Below are positions 1-7,174 of a stretch of DNA of 64,000 bases, piece by piece; position 1 is the first letter of the stretch; every line of letters begins with the position of its first letter. Origin of the DNA: Pantoea rodasii (GTDB taxonomy: Bacteria > Pseudomonadota > Gammaproteobacteria > Enterobacterales > Enterobacteriaceae); the NCBI RefSeq assembly GCF_002095465.1, contig NZ_MLFP01000020.1, positions 1-64,000 of the forward strand, in the 5' to 3' direction. The notes under the pieces were generated by a model that saw only the letters and a program-made list of their open reading frames with translations, searched no databases and had not been told where the DNA came from. The position numbers and the translations under genes are program-made.

Positions 1-176
1 CGCTCAAAGCTGTCCTTGTTCTTGCCTAAAACTGCTGTGTGCCAAAAGCGGGCATAATCGATGTGCAGTAACGTTATTCAGGAAGTAGCATAATGACCGT
101 AATCTTTTGGTCTGGCTCTTCCTGTAACTGCACACCGATAGTATGGATGGTTAAACATACTTATCCTGTATAAAAA
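1..176. other. left edge, no gene seen
   Basis: No supported reading frame lies here. The stretch is downstream of the leftward GST gene and probably holds its 3' flank. I see no convincing stem followed by a T tract. Confidence 0.4.
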
Positions 177-839
177 TTACACGCTCCTCCTTAAGCGCTC
201 CTCTTCAACCATCGCCTTCCACTGCTGGAAGGATGGCCTTGCCTGCATACGCTCATACCATTCACTCAACGCCCCGCACTCTGACGGTACCGGAAGATTC
301 ACTAACGCAGAGAAGATCATTCCTCCAATTACCGCTATGTCAGCCATAGAAAAGGTCTCGCCGGCCACATAGGATTGCGTTTGCAGAATGCGGTTAAAAT
401 AGTGCATTCCCTGGACTGCCTTATTGCGCATTCGGTTGCCCCACTCGGGGTTCTGATAAAGCTCAACTTCTGGGCCTAAACCAGCCGTGGCGTGATGAAA
501 ATACACGCTTACAGCATCAAGGAACTCAATTTCAGCGCGCTTTGTCATCATATGAATGATGCCTTGTTCCGCTGGAGTGGTACCCGTAAGAGTACGTGGC
601 GCGCTCAGCGCATCCAGATACTGTGTGATGGCCGTACACTCTGCGATAAGCGTACCGTCATCAAGCTCCAGAACCGGAAGCGTGCCGGAATAGTTGATGG
701 CAAGAAATTCGTTTTTCTTATGTTCCCCTGTCCATAAGTTAACAGGAACAAACTCTGTATCAGAAATGAGTCCTTTCTCAGCAAGTGCAATGCGAACGCG
801 TGCAGGATAAGGGCCGTCATACCAGTCGTAGATTCTCAT
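177..839 (-). CDS. glutathione S-transferase family protein
   Basis: A 220-residue cytosolic GST-fold protein, the usual length for the family. The N-terminal thioredoxin-like half (about residues 1-80) begins MRIYDWYDGPYPARVRIAL and contains the SGTLPVLELDDGTLIAE segment, which is the cis-Pro and glutathione-binding region. The helical C-terminal half carries the N-capping-like FSMADIAV motif near residue 165. Proteins of this type conjugate or reduce electrophiles with glutathione; the substrate cannot be read from the sequence. A large palindrome lies about 50 bases upstream (886-907) and shares its core with two palindromes before the next leftward gene, a TetR regulator, so that regulator is the likely controller. 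There is only a weak ribosome site (AAGGA about 11 bases upstream). Confidence 0.88.
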   Translation of the reverse strand: MRIYDWYDGPYPARVRIALAEKGLISDTEFVPVNLWTGEHKKNEFLAINYSGTLPVLELDDGTLIAECTAITQYLDALSAPRTLTGTTPAEQGIIHMMTKRAEIEFLDAVSVYFHHATAGLGPEVELYQNPEWGNRMRNKAVQGMHYFNRILQTQSYVAGETFSMADIAVIGGMIFSALVNLPVPSECGALSEWYERMQARPSFQQWKAMVEEERLRRSV

Positions 840-885
840 CAGAAGATGATTCCTTAATGTGAGTGGGTCAAGGTGAAAACAATAA

Positions 886-907
886 AACTAACTATCGATA
901 GGTAGTT
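886..907. promoter_or_regulatory. palindromic operator upstream of GST gene
   Basis: A near-perfect 22-base palindrome with outer arms AACTA and TAGTT around the core CTATCGATAG. The sub-site CTAACTATCGATAG resembles the two sites CTAAC-N4-GTTAG in front of the tetR-type gene at 1213-1776. I infer a shared TetR operator. Confidence 0.6.
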
Positions 908-1212
908 TATAAGCCAAGATTGAGCTGACTCTCGCTAAATGTCAATGCCTACCTTCCGTTCGTTAGGTTTTCTATTCACTCTATTTACGATGATCTTAAA
1001 ATTTATGAAAGGACTAAAGTGGCAGGATTGTCTGATGTTGCGATTCAGCGATAAACCGCGTTTACAACTGATGGGATGACTTGAATTTACATGCTCACCT
1101 GCGTGGCAGAGTGACTTACTCAACGGCTTTATGTCAGCGCTGCTGTGCGCCTGGATGAATTTTATGAGAAAATTTCAGGCGCTCCAGCTGAAGCGGGCAG
1201 CCGCCCGGTTTA
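908..1212. other. intergenic region, no gene seen
   Basis: About 300 bases between the GST operator and the end of the TetR gene. Short open frames exist but none has a ribosome site or a recognisable product. A CGTTAGG half-site near 961-967 resembles half of the TetR operators nearby. Confidence 0.4.
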
Positions 1213-1776
1213 TTATTGCGGTAGCAGACCCGCAAGTTTGTAGCCCTCAATGAGTTCGTCAAATAGCTGGATATTGTTTCGGCTTCTGGCCATCAGCTGT
1301 GCGCCGGCAATGGCCGAAAAAATCGAGGCAGCACGGACTCTGTTCTCGGCTTGCCCTGTGATACCTGCCTCGAGTAGCTGGTCTGCCAACCAGTCGATGT
1401 TGATGTCAGCAAAATTTTGCACTTCATCCCTGACGGGTTGTGGCAGATCATCATATTCAGCCGACATAAAGCTCCCCATACAGAGCCGGTTCCCGCTCTC
1501 AAGTGAACGGCGAAATATTTGCGGATAGCGGCCCAAACTTTTCAGCGCATCGCCTTCGCTTTCCCTCAGCATTTCCAAATCACGTGCCGTGTCTTCCCAA
1601 TAACGACGGGCTACGGCCGCACCCAGCTCGGCCTTGCTGGAAAAGTGATAGTAAATGCTGGCAGCTTTAATCCCCACCTCGTCAGCCAGCCCGCGGATAT
1701 TTAGGCCGGTGTAGCCATGCGCCTGCGCCGCCAGCCGGGCAGCATTCAGAATTTCGTCACGAGATGTTTTACTCAT
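1213..1776 (-). CDS. TetR/AcrR family transcriptional regulator
   Basis: A repressor of about 187 residues with an N-terminal TetR helix-turn-helix: SRDEILNAARLAAQAHGYTG leads into GLADEVGIKAASIYYHFSSK, the classic recognition helix with YYHF, within residues 5-55. The C-terminal ligand domain is unassigned. I start at the ATG at 1776 (MSKTSRDEI), which has GGAGAG close upstream, rather than eight codons earlier. Upstream lie two matching palindromes (1810-1823, 1859-1872), consistent with autoregulation, and a related palindrome lies before the downstream GST gene on the same strand. I infer that it controls GST and itself in response to an electrophile-like ligand. Confidence 0.88.
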   Translation of the reverse strand: MSKTSRDEILNAARLAAQAHGYTGLNIRGLADEVGIKAASIYYHFSSKAELGAAVARRYWEDTARDLEMLRESEGDALKSLGRYPQIFRRSLESGNRLCMGSFMSAEYDDLPQPVRDEVQNFADINIDWLADQLLEAGITGQAENRVRAASIFSAIAGAQLMARSRNNIQLFDELIEGYKLAGLLPQ

Positions 1777-1809
1777 CACTTCTCTCCACTGGTATCTCAA
1801 GCAATAAGT

Positions 1810-1823
1810 CTAACATTCGTTAG
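1810..1823. promoter_or_regulatory. TetR operator, copy 1
   Basis: CTAAC-ATTC-GTTAG, perfect 5-base arms, 34 bases before the TetR start codon; the same arms recur at 1859-1872. Confidence 0.6.
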
Positions 1824-1858
1824 GTAGATATCGACAATATCATTTTGCAGATCCAGAC

Positions 1859-1872
1859 CTAACAATCGTTAG
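1859..1872. promoter_or_regulatory. TetR operator, copy 2
   Basis: CTAAC-AATC-GTTAG, the same arms and spacing as copy 1, 49 bases apart. Both are followed by TAG.TAGAT-like flanks, so the repeated unit is longer than the palindrome itself. Confidence 0.6.
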
Positions 1873-1934
1873 CTAGATTATTCACTTAGAGAATTTACCA
1901 CGCTCAACGTTTGGAGATTAATGTCATGAGCGAC

Positions 1935-2483
1935 TTACTGACTTATCAGAATGGAACTCAACATAATTTTAAACAGATGATCTTCACGGGGGGCAAATGC
2001 AGGTTGGTCGGCAAGCCAGCCAAGTGCTGACATCAGGGCGAATAAATCGACTCCATCCATGTCTTTACGGGCCGTACCTTCTGACTGCGCACGCAGAAGC
2101 AACCGGGCTCCCGATTGGTGTACGGCTGTACAAGAAGCGTATAGCGCGGAATCCGGATCTTCGTGAGCACTGGCCATCAATGCCGTCACCCCGTTGTAAC
2201 TGTGCACGAATTCGACCCCTTCACGAAACCACGTAATGAGGGCTTCATCTGCCGGTTTAGTCGCTTCAAGCTCGCTAGCCATTTGCGTCAATGCATCCAG
2301 TTTTTCACGTAACAATGCTTCGAATAACGCTTCCCGCGTCGGAAAGTGGCGCAATAAGGTGGCCAATCCCACCTCCGCTCTGCGGGCTATATCGCGCATC
2401 GACGCATCGGCCCCATGCTCTGCAACGACAAGTCGGGCAATCGTTAAAACGTGATTGTAATTTTTTTGGGCATCGGCACGCAT
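1935..2483 (-). CDS. TetR/AcrR family transcriptional regulator (SDR-linked)
   Basis: About 182 residues. The N-terminal TetR DNA-binding domain reads ADASMRDIARRAEVGLATLL followed by RHFPTREALFEALL, with recognition-helix residues LLRHF where many TetR proteins have YYHF. The ligand-binding C-terminus has FADQPAF-like aromatic content but no assignable ligand. I choose the ATG at 2483 (MRADAQKNY) because AAGGAT lies five bases upstream; a TTG at 2498 is possible. The gene is divergent from the SDR gene, and two copies of a TGGATCAGTGATCCA palindrome lie between them, so it very probably represses both. Confidence 0.88.
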   Translation of the reverse strand: MRADAQKNYNHVLTIARLVVAEHGADASMRDIARRAEVGLATLLRHFPTREALFEALLREKLDALTQMASELEATKPADEALITWFREGVEFVHSYNGVTALMASAHEDPDSALYASCTAVHQSGARLLLRAQSEGTARKDMDGVDLFALMSALGWLADQPAFAPREDHLFKIMLSSILISQ

Positions 2484-2499
2484 ACTTATCCTTGACAAG

Positions 2500-2514
2500 T
2501 GGATCAGTGATCCA
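2500..2514. promoter_or_regulatory. operator of TetR-SDR pair, copy 1
   Basis: TGGATCA-G-TGATCCA, a perfect 15-base palindrome 16 bases upstream of the TetR start. Confidence 0.7.
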
Positions 2515-2532
2515 TATGTTAATATTCAAATG

Positions 2533-2547
2533 TGGAGCAGTGATCCA
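2533..2547. promoter_or_regulatory. operator of TetR-SDR pair, copy 2
   Basis: TGGAGCA-G-TGATCCA, identical to copy 1 except for one base in the left arm, centre-to-centre 33 bases (about three helical turns). Flanking G and C extend the palindrome to 17 bases. Confidence 0.7.
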
Positions 2548-2613
2548 CAAAATAGCGTGTATTCGTGAAAATTTCTACAGATACACAGTTTGATTATTCC
2601 GACAGGAGGAATT

Positions 2614-3348
2614 ATGGGAAAGCTAACAGGTAAAGTTGCGGTGATAACAGGTGGCGCTTCAGGCATTGGTCTTGCTGCGGCAAAGCGTTTTGTAGAGGAA
2701 GGTGCTTTCGTCTTCATTTACGGTAGACGACAGGATGCACTCGACGCAGCACTGGCCGAACTTGGCCACAATGCCCGAGCGATTAAAGGTTCTGTCTCTG
2801 ATCTCGCTGACCTCGATCGACTCTATGCTGCAGTGAAGGCCGAGCGCGGTACGCTCGACATTATCTTCGCCAACGCAGGTGCAGGAAGTCAGGCAGCGCT
2901 GGGCACCATCACTGCCGAACACATTGATGAGACCTTTGATACGAATGTAAAGGGCACCATTTTCACGGTGCAGCAGGCGCTACCGCTCATGGGCCAGGGG
3001 GGTTCTATTATCCTGACCGGTTCAAGCGCCGGTACTACGGGAGCACCGGGTATGACGGCCTACAGTGCCAGCAAGGCCGCTGTGCGTAACCTCGCGCGAA
3101 CCTGGGCGGCAGATCTGAAGGGCACGGGAATCCGCGTCAATGTGTTGTCTCCGGGTGCAACGGCGACTGAACTTGCCAAGGCTGCGTTAGGGGAAGAAGG
3201 CCAGAAGGTTTACGCCTCAATGACGCCGCTGCTGCGCATGGCCGAACCATCAGAAATCGGCGCAGCTGCGGCCTTCCTCGCCTCTTCGGACAGCAGTTTC
3301 ATGACCGGCAGTGAACTGGCTGTCGATGGTGGGCTGGCACAGCTCTGA
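2614..3348 (+). CDS. short-chain dehydrogenase/reductase (SDR)
   Basis: A classical SDR of 244 residues. The NAD(P)-binding GGASGIG motif is near residue 13, the structural NAG is in ANAGAGS near residue 88, the catalytic Ser is in LTGSSAG near 137, and the Tyr-Lys pair is in YSASKAA near 150. The family interconverts alcohols and ketones with NAD(P)H; GRR after the second strand suggests NADPH preference. The ATG at 2614 follows a strong AGGAGG; an upstream TTG is in frame but poorly supported. Divergent from and probably repressed by the adjacent TetR protein. Confidence 0.9.
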   Translation: MGKLTGKVAVITGGASGIGLAAAKRFVEEGAFVFIYGRRQDALDAALAELGHNARAIKGSVSDLADLDRLYAAVKAERGTLDIIFANAGAGSQAALGTITAEHIDETFDTNVKGTIFTVQQALPLMGQGGSIILTGSSAGTTGAPGMTAYSASKAAVRNLARTWAADLKGTGIRVNVLSPGATATELAKAALGEEGQKVYASMTPLLRMAEPSEIGAAAAFLASSDSSFMTGSELAVDGGLAQL

Positions 3349-3353
3349 CATGT

Positions 3354-3402
3354 TGCGACTCAAGACCGATTTCCAATTTTTGGCGGTGTGTTTTGAGTCG
3401 CA
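3354..3402. repeat. 10-base inverted repeat between convergent genes
   Basis: Arms TGCGACTCAA (3354-3363) and TTGAGTCGCA (3393-3402) are perfect, separated by 29 bases. The loop is long for an intrinsic terminator, but the location between two convergent genes suggests a transcription-end or processing role. Confidence 0.45.
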
Positions 3403-3420
3403 CCAAAATATCGGAAGCCG

Positions 3421-3440
3421 CTCTCTGCCTGAGCAGAGAG
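3421..3440. terminator. perfect stem-loop between convergent genes
   Basis: CTCTCTGC-CTGA-GCAGAGAG gives an 8-base-pair stem with a 4-base loop between the SDR and HxlR stop codons. There is no T tract on either side, so termination is inferred from position and stem quality only. Confidence 0.4.
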
Positions 3441-3466
3441 ATCCATTGCTCACTTCCGCTTTTTGT

Positions 3467-3919
3467 TCATGCCGCATCCATTGGAAAGATACATCCGCCG
3501 CCGCGCAGTAGCACCTTCACTTCATCTGCCATCTGAGTGGGATTTTGACTTAATTGCTCATAGAGTTTCGAATCCGGGCGCACGTAGGATTGTGAATCGT
3601 GCTTTGCACTCCACAGGATAATATTTAGCAGGATAGGAATGAGGTCCAATCCCTTTTCAGTCAGCTGGTAAAAGTCCTTACGACGATCCTCGGGGTTAGG
3701 ATTCTTCGACAAAATCCCCTGTTCTTCCAGAAAAGCGAGACGAGAAGCCAGCACATTAGTTGCAATGCCCTCTTCCGATTTAAGGAATTGGCCGTACGTC
3801 TTTTTGCCAGTAAACACGATGTCGCGGACGATTAGCAGCGACCATCGATCGCCGAATATCTCCACACCGTAATTCACTGCGCAGTGAGACCGAATGGCCT
3901 CTTTGGGTGTCTTTTTCAT
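3467..3919 (-). CDS. HxlR family transcriptional regulator
   Basis: A 150-residue winged-helix regulator. The family signature reads VEIFGDRWSLLIVRDI near residue 20-35, followed by RFxxL-like KTYGQFLKSEEGIATNVLASRL and the wing segment NPEDRRKDFYQLTEKG. HxlR proteins usually respond to aldehydes, quinones or other reactive electrophiles and sit beside the detoxifying enzymes they control. It diverges from a three-gene oxidoreductase run (4071-6448). The space between holds two or three palindromes of the form ACTTG-N7-CAAGT, one of them close to its own start, so it is probably autoregulatory. Confidence 0.9.
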   Translation of the reverse strand: MKKTPKEAIRSHCAVNYGVEIFGDRWSLLIVRDIVFTGKKTYGQFLKSEEGIATNVLASRLAFLEEQGILSKNPNPEDRRKDFYQLTEKGLDLIPILLNIILWSAKHDSQSYVRPDSKLYEQLSQNPTQMADEVKVLLRGGGCIFPMDAA

Positions 3920-3934
3920 TCGCTGACTTTAACA

Positions 3935-3955
3935 TTACTTGCGTAAAACAAGTAA
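3935..3955. promoter_or_regulatory. HxlR operator, copy 1
   Basis: Arms TTACTTG and CAAGTAA around a 7-base spacer (21 bases in all), 16 bases upstream of the hxlR-type start codon. Confidence 0.65.
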
Positions 3956-3966
3956 TTCTTTTCTGA

Positions 3967-3987
3967 TCACTTGCTTTATGCAAGTGA
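3967..3987. promoter_or_regulatory. HxlR operator, copy 2
   Basis: Arms TCACTTGC and GCAAGTGA around TTTAT, again 21 bases long and centred 32 bases from copy 1, so both lie on the same face of the helix. Confidence 0.7.
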
Positions 3988-4027
3988 AAAGGCCAGCATG
4001 ACTTCGCATTGAACACGGCCGTTAATC

Positions 4028-4043
4028 GCTTGTTCTATCAAGC
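4028..4043. promoter_or_regulatory. possible HxlR operator, copy 3
   Basis: GCTTG-TTCTAT-CAAGC, perfect 5-base arms with a 6-base spacer instead of 7, just upstream of the first reductase gene. Confidence 0.4.
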
Positions 4044-4070
4044 ATCGCCCTACCCATGAGGATTCAAAGT

Positions 4071-4706
4071 ATGCGCACTATCAGTATTATCGGTACAGGA
4101 GGCATGGCCGCTGCTATCGCCTCCAATGCCTCGCTGGCCGGTCACACTGTTGAAATCGTGAGCCGCAATCTGACGAAGGCAAACAAGCTGGCTCAGGAGA
4201 TAGGTAATGGTGCAATCGCTGGAGAGTTCGGCATAAAGCCGCGCGGAGACATCGTGATTTTAGCGGTCCCTTATTACGCTGTTCTTGACTTAGTGATTCA
4301 CTATGGCGAGGTGCTCGCGGGCAAGATCCTTATCGATATTACTAATCCCGTTGGCCCTGACCTGAAAAGTTTTCTGACCCCTGGCGACAGTTGCGGATCG
4401 CGCGAGATCGCAAAGCTCGTCCCGGCCGATGCGCATATCGTTAAAGCCTTCAACACGCAGTTCTCACACGTCCTGGCCGCAGGCTCTTTTAAAGAGCAGC
4501 CACTTGATGTGTTCGTCGCCGCAGACAACGCCTCAGCCAAATCCCAGGTCATCGCCTTCATCAAGAGCCTCAATATGCGCCCTTTAGATGTTGGCTCGCT
4601 CTCCATGGCTCGCTCGCTTGAGCACATTTGCCTGCTGTCGCTGGGCCTCATGACCCACTCAGTCAAAAACACCCATTTCGCTATTGGTGTGAGCCTTACG
4701 GGCTGA
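4071..4706 (+). CDS. NAD(P)-binding reductase, F420-reductase-like fold (copy A)
   Basis: About 211 residues with a Rossmann N-terminus: TISIIGTGGMAAAIA gives GxGxxA, followed by VEIVSRN where the Arg is expected for NADPH binding. The ILAVPYYAV and IDITNPVGPDL segments are typical of the NADPH-dependent F420 reductase/DUF-type oxidoreductases found in bacteria that lack F420, whose real substrate is unknown. The start at 4071 (MRTISIIG) is preferred because the paralogue begins the same way. It is the first gene of a run of three with the epimerase-like gene and copy B, and is probably controlled by the HxlR regulator. Confidence 0.82.
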   Translation: MRTISIIGTGGMAAAIASNASLAGHTVEIVSRNLTKANKLAQEIGNGAIAGEFGIKPRGDIVILAVPYYAVLDLVIHYGEVLAGKILIDITNPVGPDLKSFLTPGDSCGSREIAKLVPADAHIVKAFNTQFSHVLAAGSFKEQPLDVFVAADNASAKSQVIAFIKSLNMRPLDVGSLSMARSLEHICLLSLGLMTHSVKNTHFAIGVSLTG

Positions 4707-4775
4707 GATCGCACCTTCGTAAGGGCAAGTTCCCAAACCTATTTCTGCACCACATCTATAACCAGGAGTACTGAC

Positions 4776-5720
4776 ATGCACGTATTTGTTACCGGCGGCA
4801 CCGGCCATTCCGGTCCGTATATCATTTCCGAACTTATCTCCGCTGGCCATGAGGTTACTGCACTTGCTCGATCCGACTCTGCGGCAGCGGTGGTGACTGC
4901 ACTCGGTGCCAAGGCACATCGCGGAAACCTTGAGAATCTCGATGGACTCAAAGAGGCGGCGGCAGCCTCAGAGGGTGTCATTCATGTTGCACACCGGCAG
5001 GACCTGATTCCAACCGGCGGGATAAATGCCGTTGCCGCCGCAGAGGTTGAAATTATGCTCGCCTATGGCGAAGCATTAGCTGGAAGTGGAAAGCCGCTGG
5101 TGGTCTCTGGCAGCGTCGGTTCACCAGGTTGGGAAGGCTTGGGTCGTCCGGCCACGGAGGAGGATCTTCCCCTTACGGGCGGCGAAGCCTACAAAAATAC
5201 CTTAAGGGTTCGTAACATCGTTGAAACAACGGTGCTCGATCTCGCTAAAAAGGGCATACGTTCTTCGATCGTGCGAATCCCTCAGATTATGCACAGCGAT
5301 ACCGATAACGCCGGCTTCTTGCAGCTGTTAATCGGGTTAGCTAAAGAAAAGGGTGTAGTCGGCTATCCCGGAGACGGTGCCAACCGTTGGGGTGCAGTGC
5401 ATGCGCGTGACCTCGCCACTGTATTTCGTCTTGCACTGGAGAAAGGCGATGCGGGCAAATGCTGGCATGCCATCGCCGACGTGGCTGTTCCATACCGCCA
5501 AATCGCAGAAGCCATTGCGGACAGACTGAATTTGCCAGCCGTGCCTATTCCTGCGGATGTGCTGATGTTGCCTGGCTATTTCGGCTTCCTGGCGAATCTG
5601 GTCACCCTCGACACGCCGACATCGAACGCAATCACGCGCCAGACTCTTGGCTGGGAACCGACACAGCCCGGACTCTTCGCCGCGATCAATGGCGATCATT
5701 ACTTCCCTGTCAGCAAATAA
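4776..5720 (+). CDS. NAD(P)-dependent epimerase/extended SDR
   Basis: A 314-residue atypical/extended SDR. The N-terminus MHVFVTGGTGHSGPYIISEL carries a TGGTGHSG dinucleotide motif near residue 6-13; SVGSPGW and the EDLPLTGGEAYKNTLRV region correspond to the central active-site region, but the usual YxxxK is not intact (YKNTLR), so activity is uncertain. The C-terminal half has the WGAVHARDLATVFRLALE segment common in this family. AGGAG sits seven bases before ATG. It lies between two paralogous reductases in the likely HxlR-controlled operon, with 69 bases before it and 107 after. Confidence 0.82.
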   Translation: MHVFVTGGTGHSGPYIISELISAGHEVTALARSDSAAAVVTALGAKAHRGNLENLDGLKEAAAASEGVIHVAHRQDLIPTGGINAVAAAEVEIMLAYGEALAGSGKPLVVSGSVGSPGWEGLGRPATEEDLPLTGGEAYKNTLRVRNIVETTVLDLAKKGIRSSIVRIPQIMHSDTDNAGFLQLLIGLAKEKGVVGYPGDGANRWGAVHARDLATVFRLALEKGDAGKCWHAIADVAVPYRQIAEAIADRLNLPAVPIPADVLMLPGYFGFLANLVTLDTPTSNAITRQTLGWEPTQPGLFAAINGDHYFPVSK

Positions 5721-5827
5721 AATAAGGATTCAACGCCGGTCGCCGTGCCACCGGCGGATTGACTGATTGCAACGGCGTAACCCACGCCAAATGAAAAAAA
5801 GACCCAAATTCACCCAGGAGAATACCC

Positions 5828-6448
5828 ATGAGCACGATCAGTATTATTGGTTCAGGTGGCATGGCCACTGCTATCGCCGGCCGCATCGCAAGGGCCGGGC
5901 ACACCGTCGAAGTGATCAACCGTAATCCCGCCAAAGCGCAGTTACTGGTCGACAAGCTCGCATCCGGCGCTGTCACCGGAAAATATGGTACAACTCCCGC
6001 GGGAGAGATTGTCATTCTGGCCGTGCCTTATGCCAGTGCGATAGCGGTAATGACCGACTTTGGCGCTGCGCTTGAAGGCAAAGTGATCATTGATATCACA
6101 AACCCCTTCGCTTCCGATCTTTCGGGGTTAGTCACTCCCCACGACAGTTCTGGCGCGCAGGAAATAGCCAAATGCGCCCCATCCAGCGCACATGTCATCA
6201 AGGCGTTTAATAGTCTATTTGGCCGAGTGCTGGCCAGTGACAAACATCTGGACGCGTTCCTCGCAGGAGACGACGCAGACGCTAAATCACGCGTTTCTAG
6301 CTTTATCGAGAGCCTCGGACTGCGTCCATTAGATGTAGGTGGGTTGCCGATGGCACGGTCACTTGAGTGGCTCGGTCTGATGATGATTGGTCTAGCTAAA
6401 AATGGCGCCGGTAGCTGGGACATCGCCATGAAAGTTGATATCGGCTGA
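5828..6448 (+). CDS. NAD(P)-binding reductase, F420-reductase-like fold (copy B)
   Basis: A 206-residue paralogue of the protein at 4071-4706. Shared stretches include TISIIG.GGMA.AIA, IVILAVPYA, IDITNPF and RPLDVG.L.MARSLE. The dinucleotide site reads GSGGMATAI with NRN after strand 2. CCAGGAGAATACCC stands immediately before ATG. The products of an old duplication flank an epimerase-like gene; both copies keep all Rossmann motifs, so both may be active on related substrates or form a heteromer. Substrate unknown. Confidence 0.83.
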   Translation: MSTISIIGSGGMATAIAGRIARAGHTVEVINRNPAKAQLLVDKLASGAVTGKYGTTPAGEIVILAVPYASAIAVMTDFGAALEGKVIIDITNPFASDLSGLVTPHDSSGAQEIAKCAPSSAHVIKAFNSLFGRVLASDKHLDAFLAGDDADAKSRVSSFIESLGLRPLDVGGLPMARSLEWLGLMMIGLAKNGAGSWDIAMKVDIG

Positions 6449-6479
6449 TTCATCGGATTCATTTCTTCAACAACAGGTG

Positions 6480-6512
6480 AAAAACGTGTCCGGTCTAAGC
6501 GGGCATGTTTTT
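6480..6512 (+). terminator. intrinsic terminator after reductase operon
   Basis: Arms AAAAACGTGTCCG and CGGGCATGTTTTT pair over 11 of 13 positions with the remainder able to wobble; the right arm ends in five T. It closes the HxlR-linked operon. Confidence 0.65.
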
Positions 6513-6621
6513 CCGCATAGAATGATTTGATATTTTAACTCTGTTTCTGGGGTCTTAAAATTAATCGTGTATTAGGGAAAGGTATAGACTCTTTTGCGAC
6601 GTATTTTCCCATATTTGATAT

Positions 6622-6987
6622 ATGGCGAAAGTGAGTTTTTATGGCATAAATGCACAACCGAATATAGCAGAGAATGGTCTTATGTCGCTTTATAACCTTC
6701 GTACAGAGGCACAAGCATTACCGGAGGTCTGGCACTCTCGAATATTAGGCCGCATTGGGGAAGCAAACCTCAAAGTTTTACGTATGGATGAGCGCTCAAT
6801 AATGGAAGAGGTGCATGGGTATGACGAGGGATTACTGGTTATTGAAGGACGTCTGGAACTGAGTGTTGGAGGTGAAAAAATAACTGTAACGTCTGGACAG
6901 CTTTATGTAGCTAAAGCTGGAGTTCCTCATACAGTGGAAATTGGCAGCTTTGGCACATTGGTTATCATTGACCTACCAGAAACATAA
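6622..6987 (+). CDS. cupin-domain protein
   Basis: A small single-domain cupin. The beta-barrel motifs are recognisable in HGYDEGLLVIEGRLELSVGG and GQLYVAKAGVPHTVEIGSFG; of the usual metal ligands, the first His-rich motif is weak (VHGYDEG) while the second keeps PHTVE. The longest frame gives 121 residues, but the ATG at 6682 (MSLYNLRTE), giving 101 residues, is equally plausible; neither has a strong ribosome site. Function unknown: such proteins range from sugar isomerases to sensors. It stands alone between the reductase operon terminator and a convergent hydrolase gene. Confidence 0.72.
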   Translation: MAKVSFYGINAQPNIAENGLMSLYNLRTEAQALPEVWHSRILGRIGEANLKVLRMDERSIMEEVHGYDEGLLVIEGRLELSVGGEKITVTSGQLYVAKAGVPHTVEIGSFGTLVIIDLPET

Positions 6988-7174
6988 ATTGTTTCTTGCT
7001 CTCAGAACGCATCGTCAGAATCGTTAGCCACGTTTCTTCCAACTGACCTATCAGCTTCAAGCTCAAAACTGACCTTGCCGTCTGAATATCTATTTCATGC
7101 CAGATAGGACCATTCGCAATGTTTGTGCCATACAATCGGTTAAACCGATGCATCGGCACAATTACAGTCGTCAT
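6965..7174 (-). CDS. doubtful small ORF coupled to hydrolase gene
   Basis: 69 codons whose ATG overlaps the stop of the hydrolase gene in an ATGA arrangement, typical of translational coupling, and whose end overlaps the convergent cupin gene. The product (MTTVIVPMHRFNRLYG...) has no recognisable domain. It may be a chance frame. Confidence 0.25.
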   Translation of the reverse strand: MTTVIVPMHRFNRLYGTNIANGPIWHEIDIQTARSVLSLKLIGQLEETWLTILTMRSESKKQFMFLVGQ

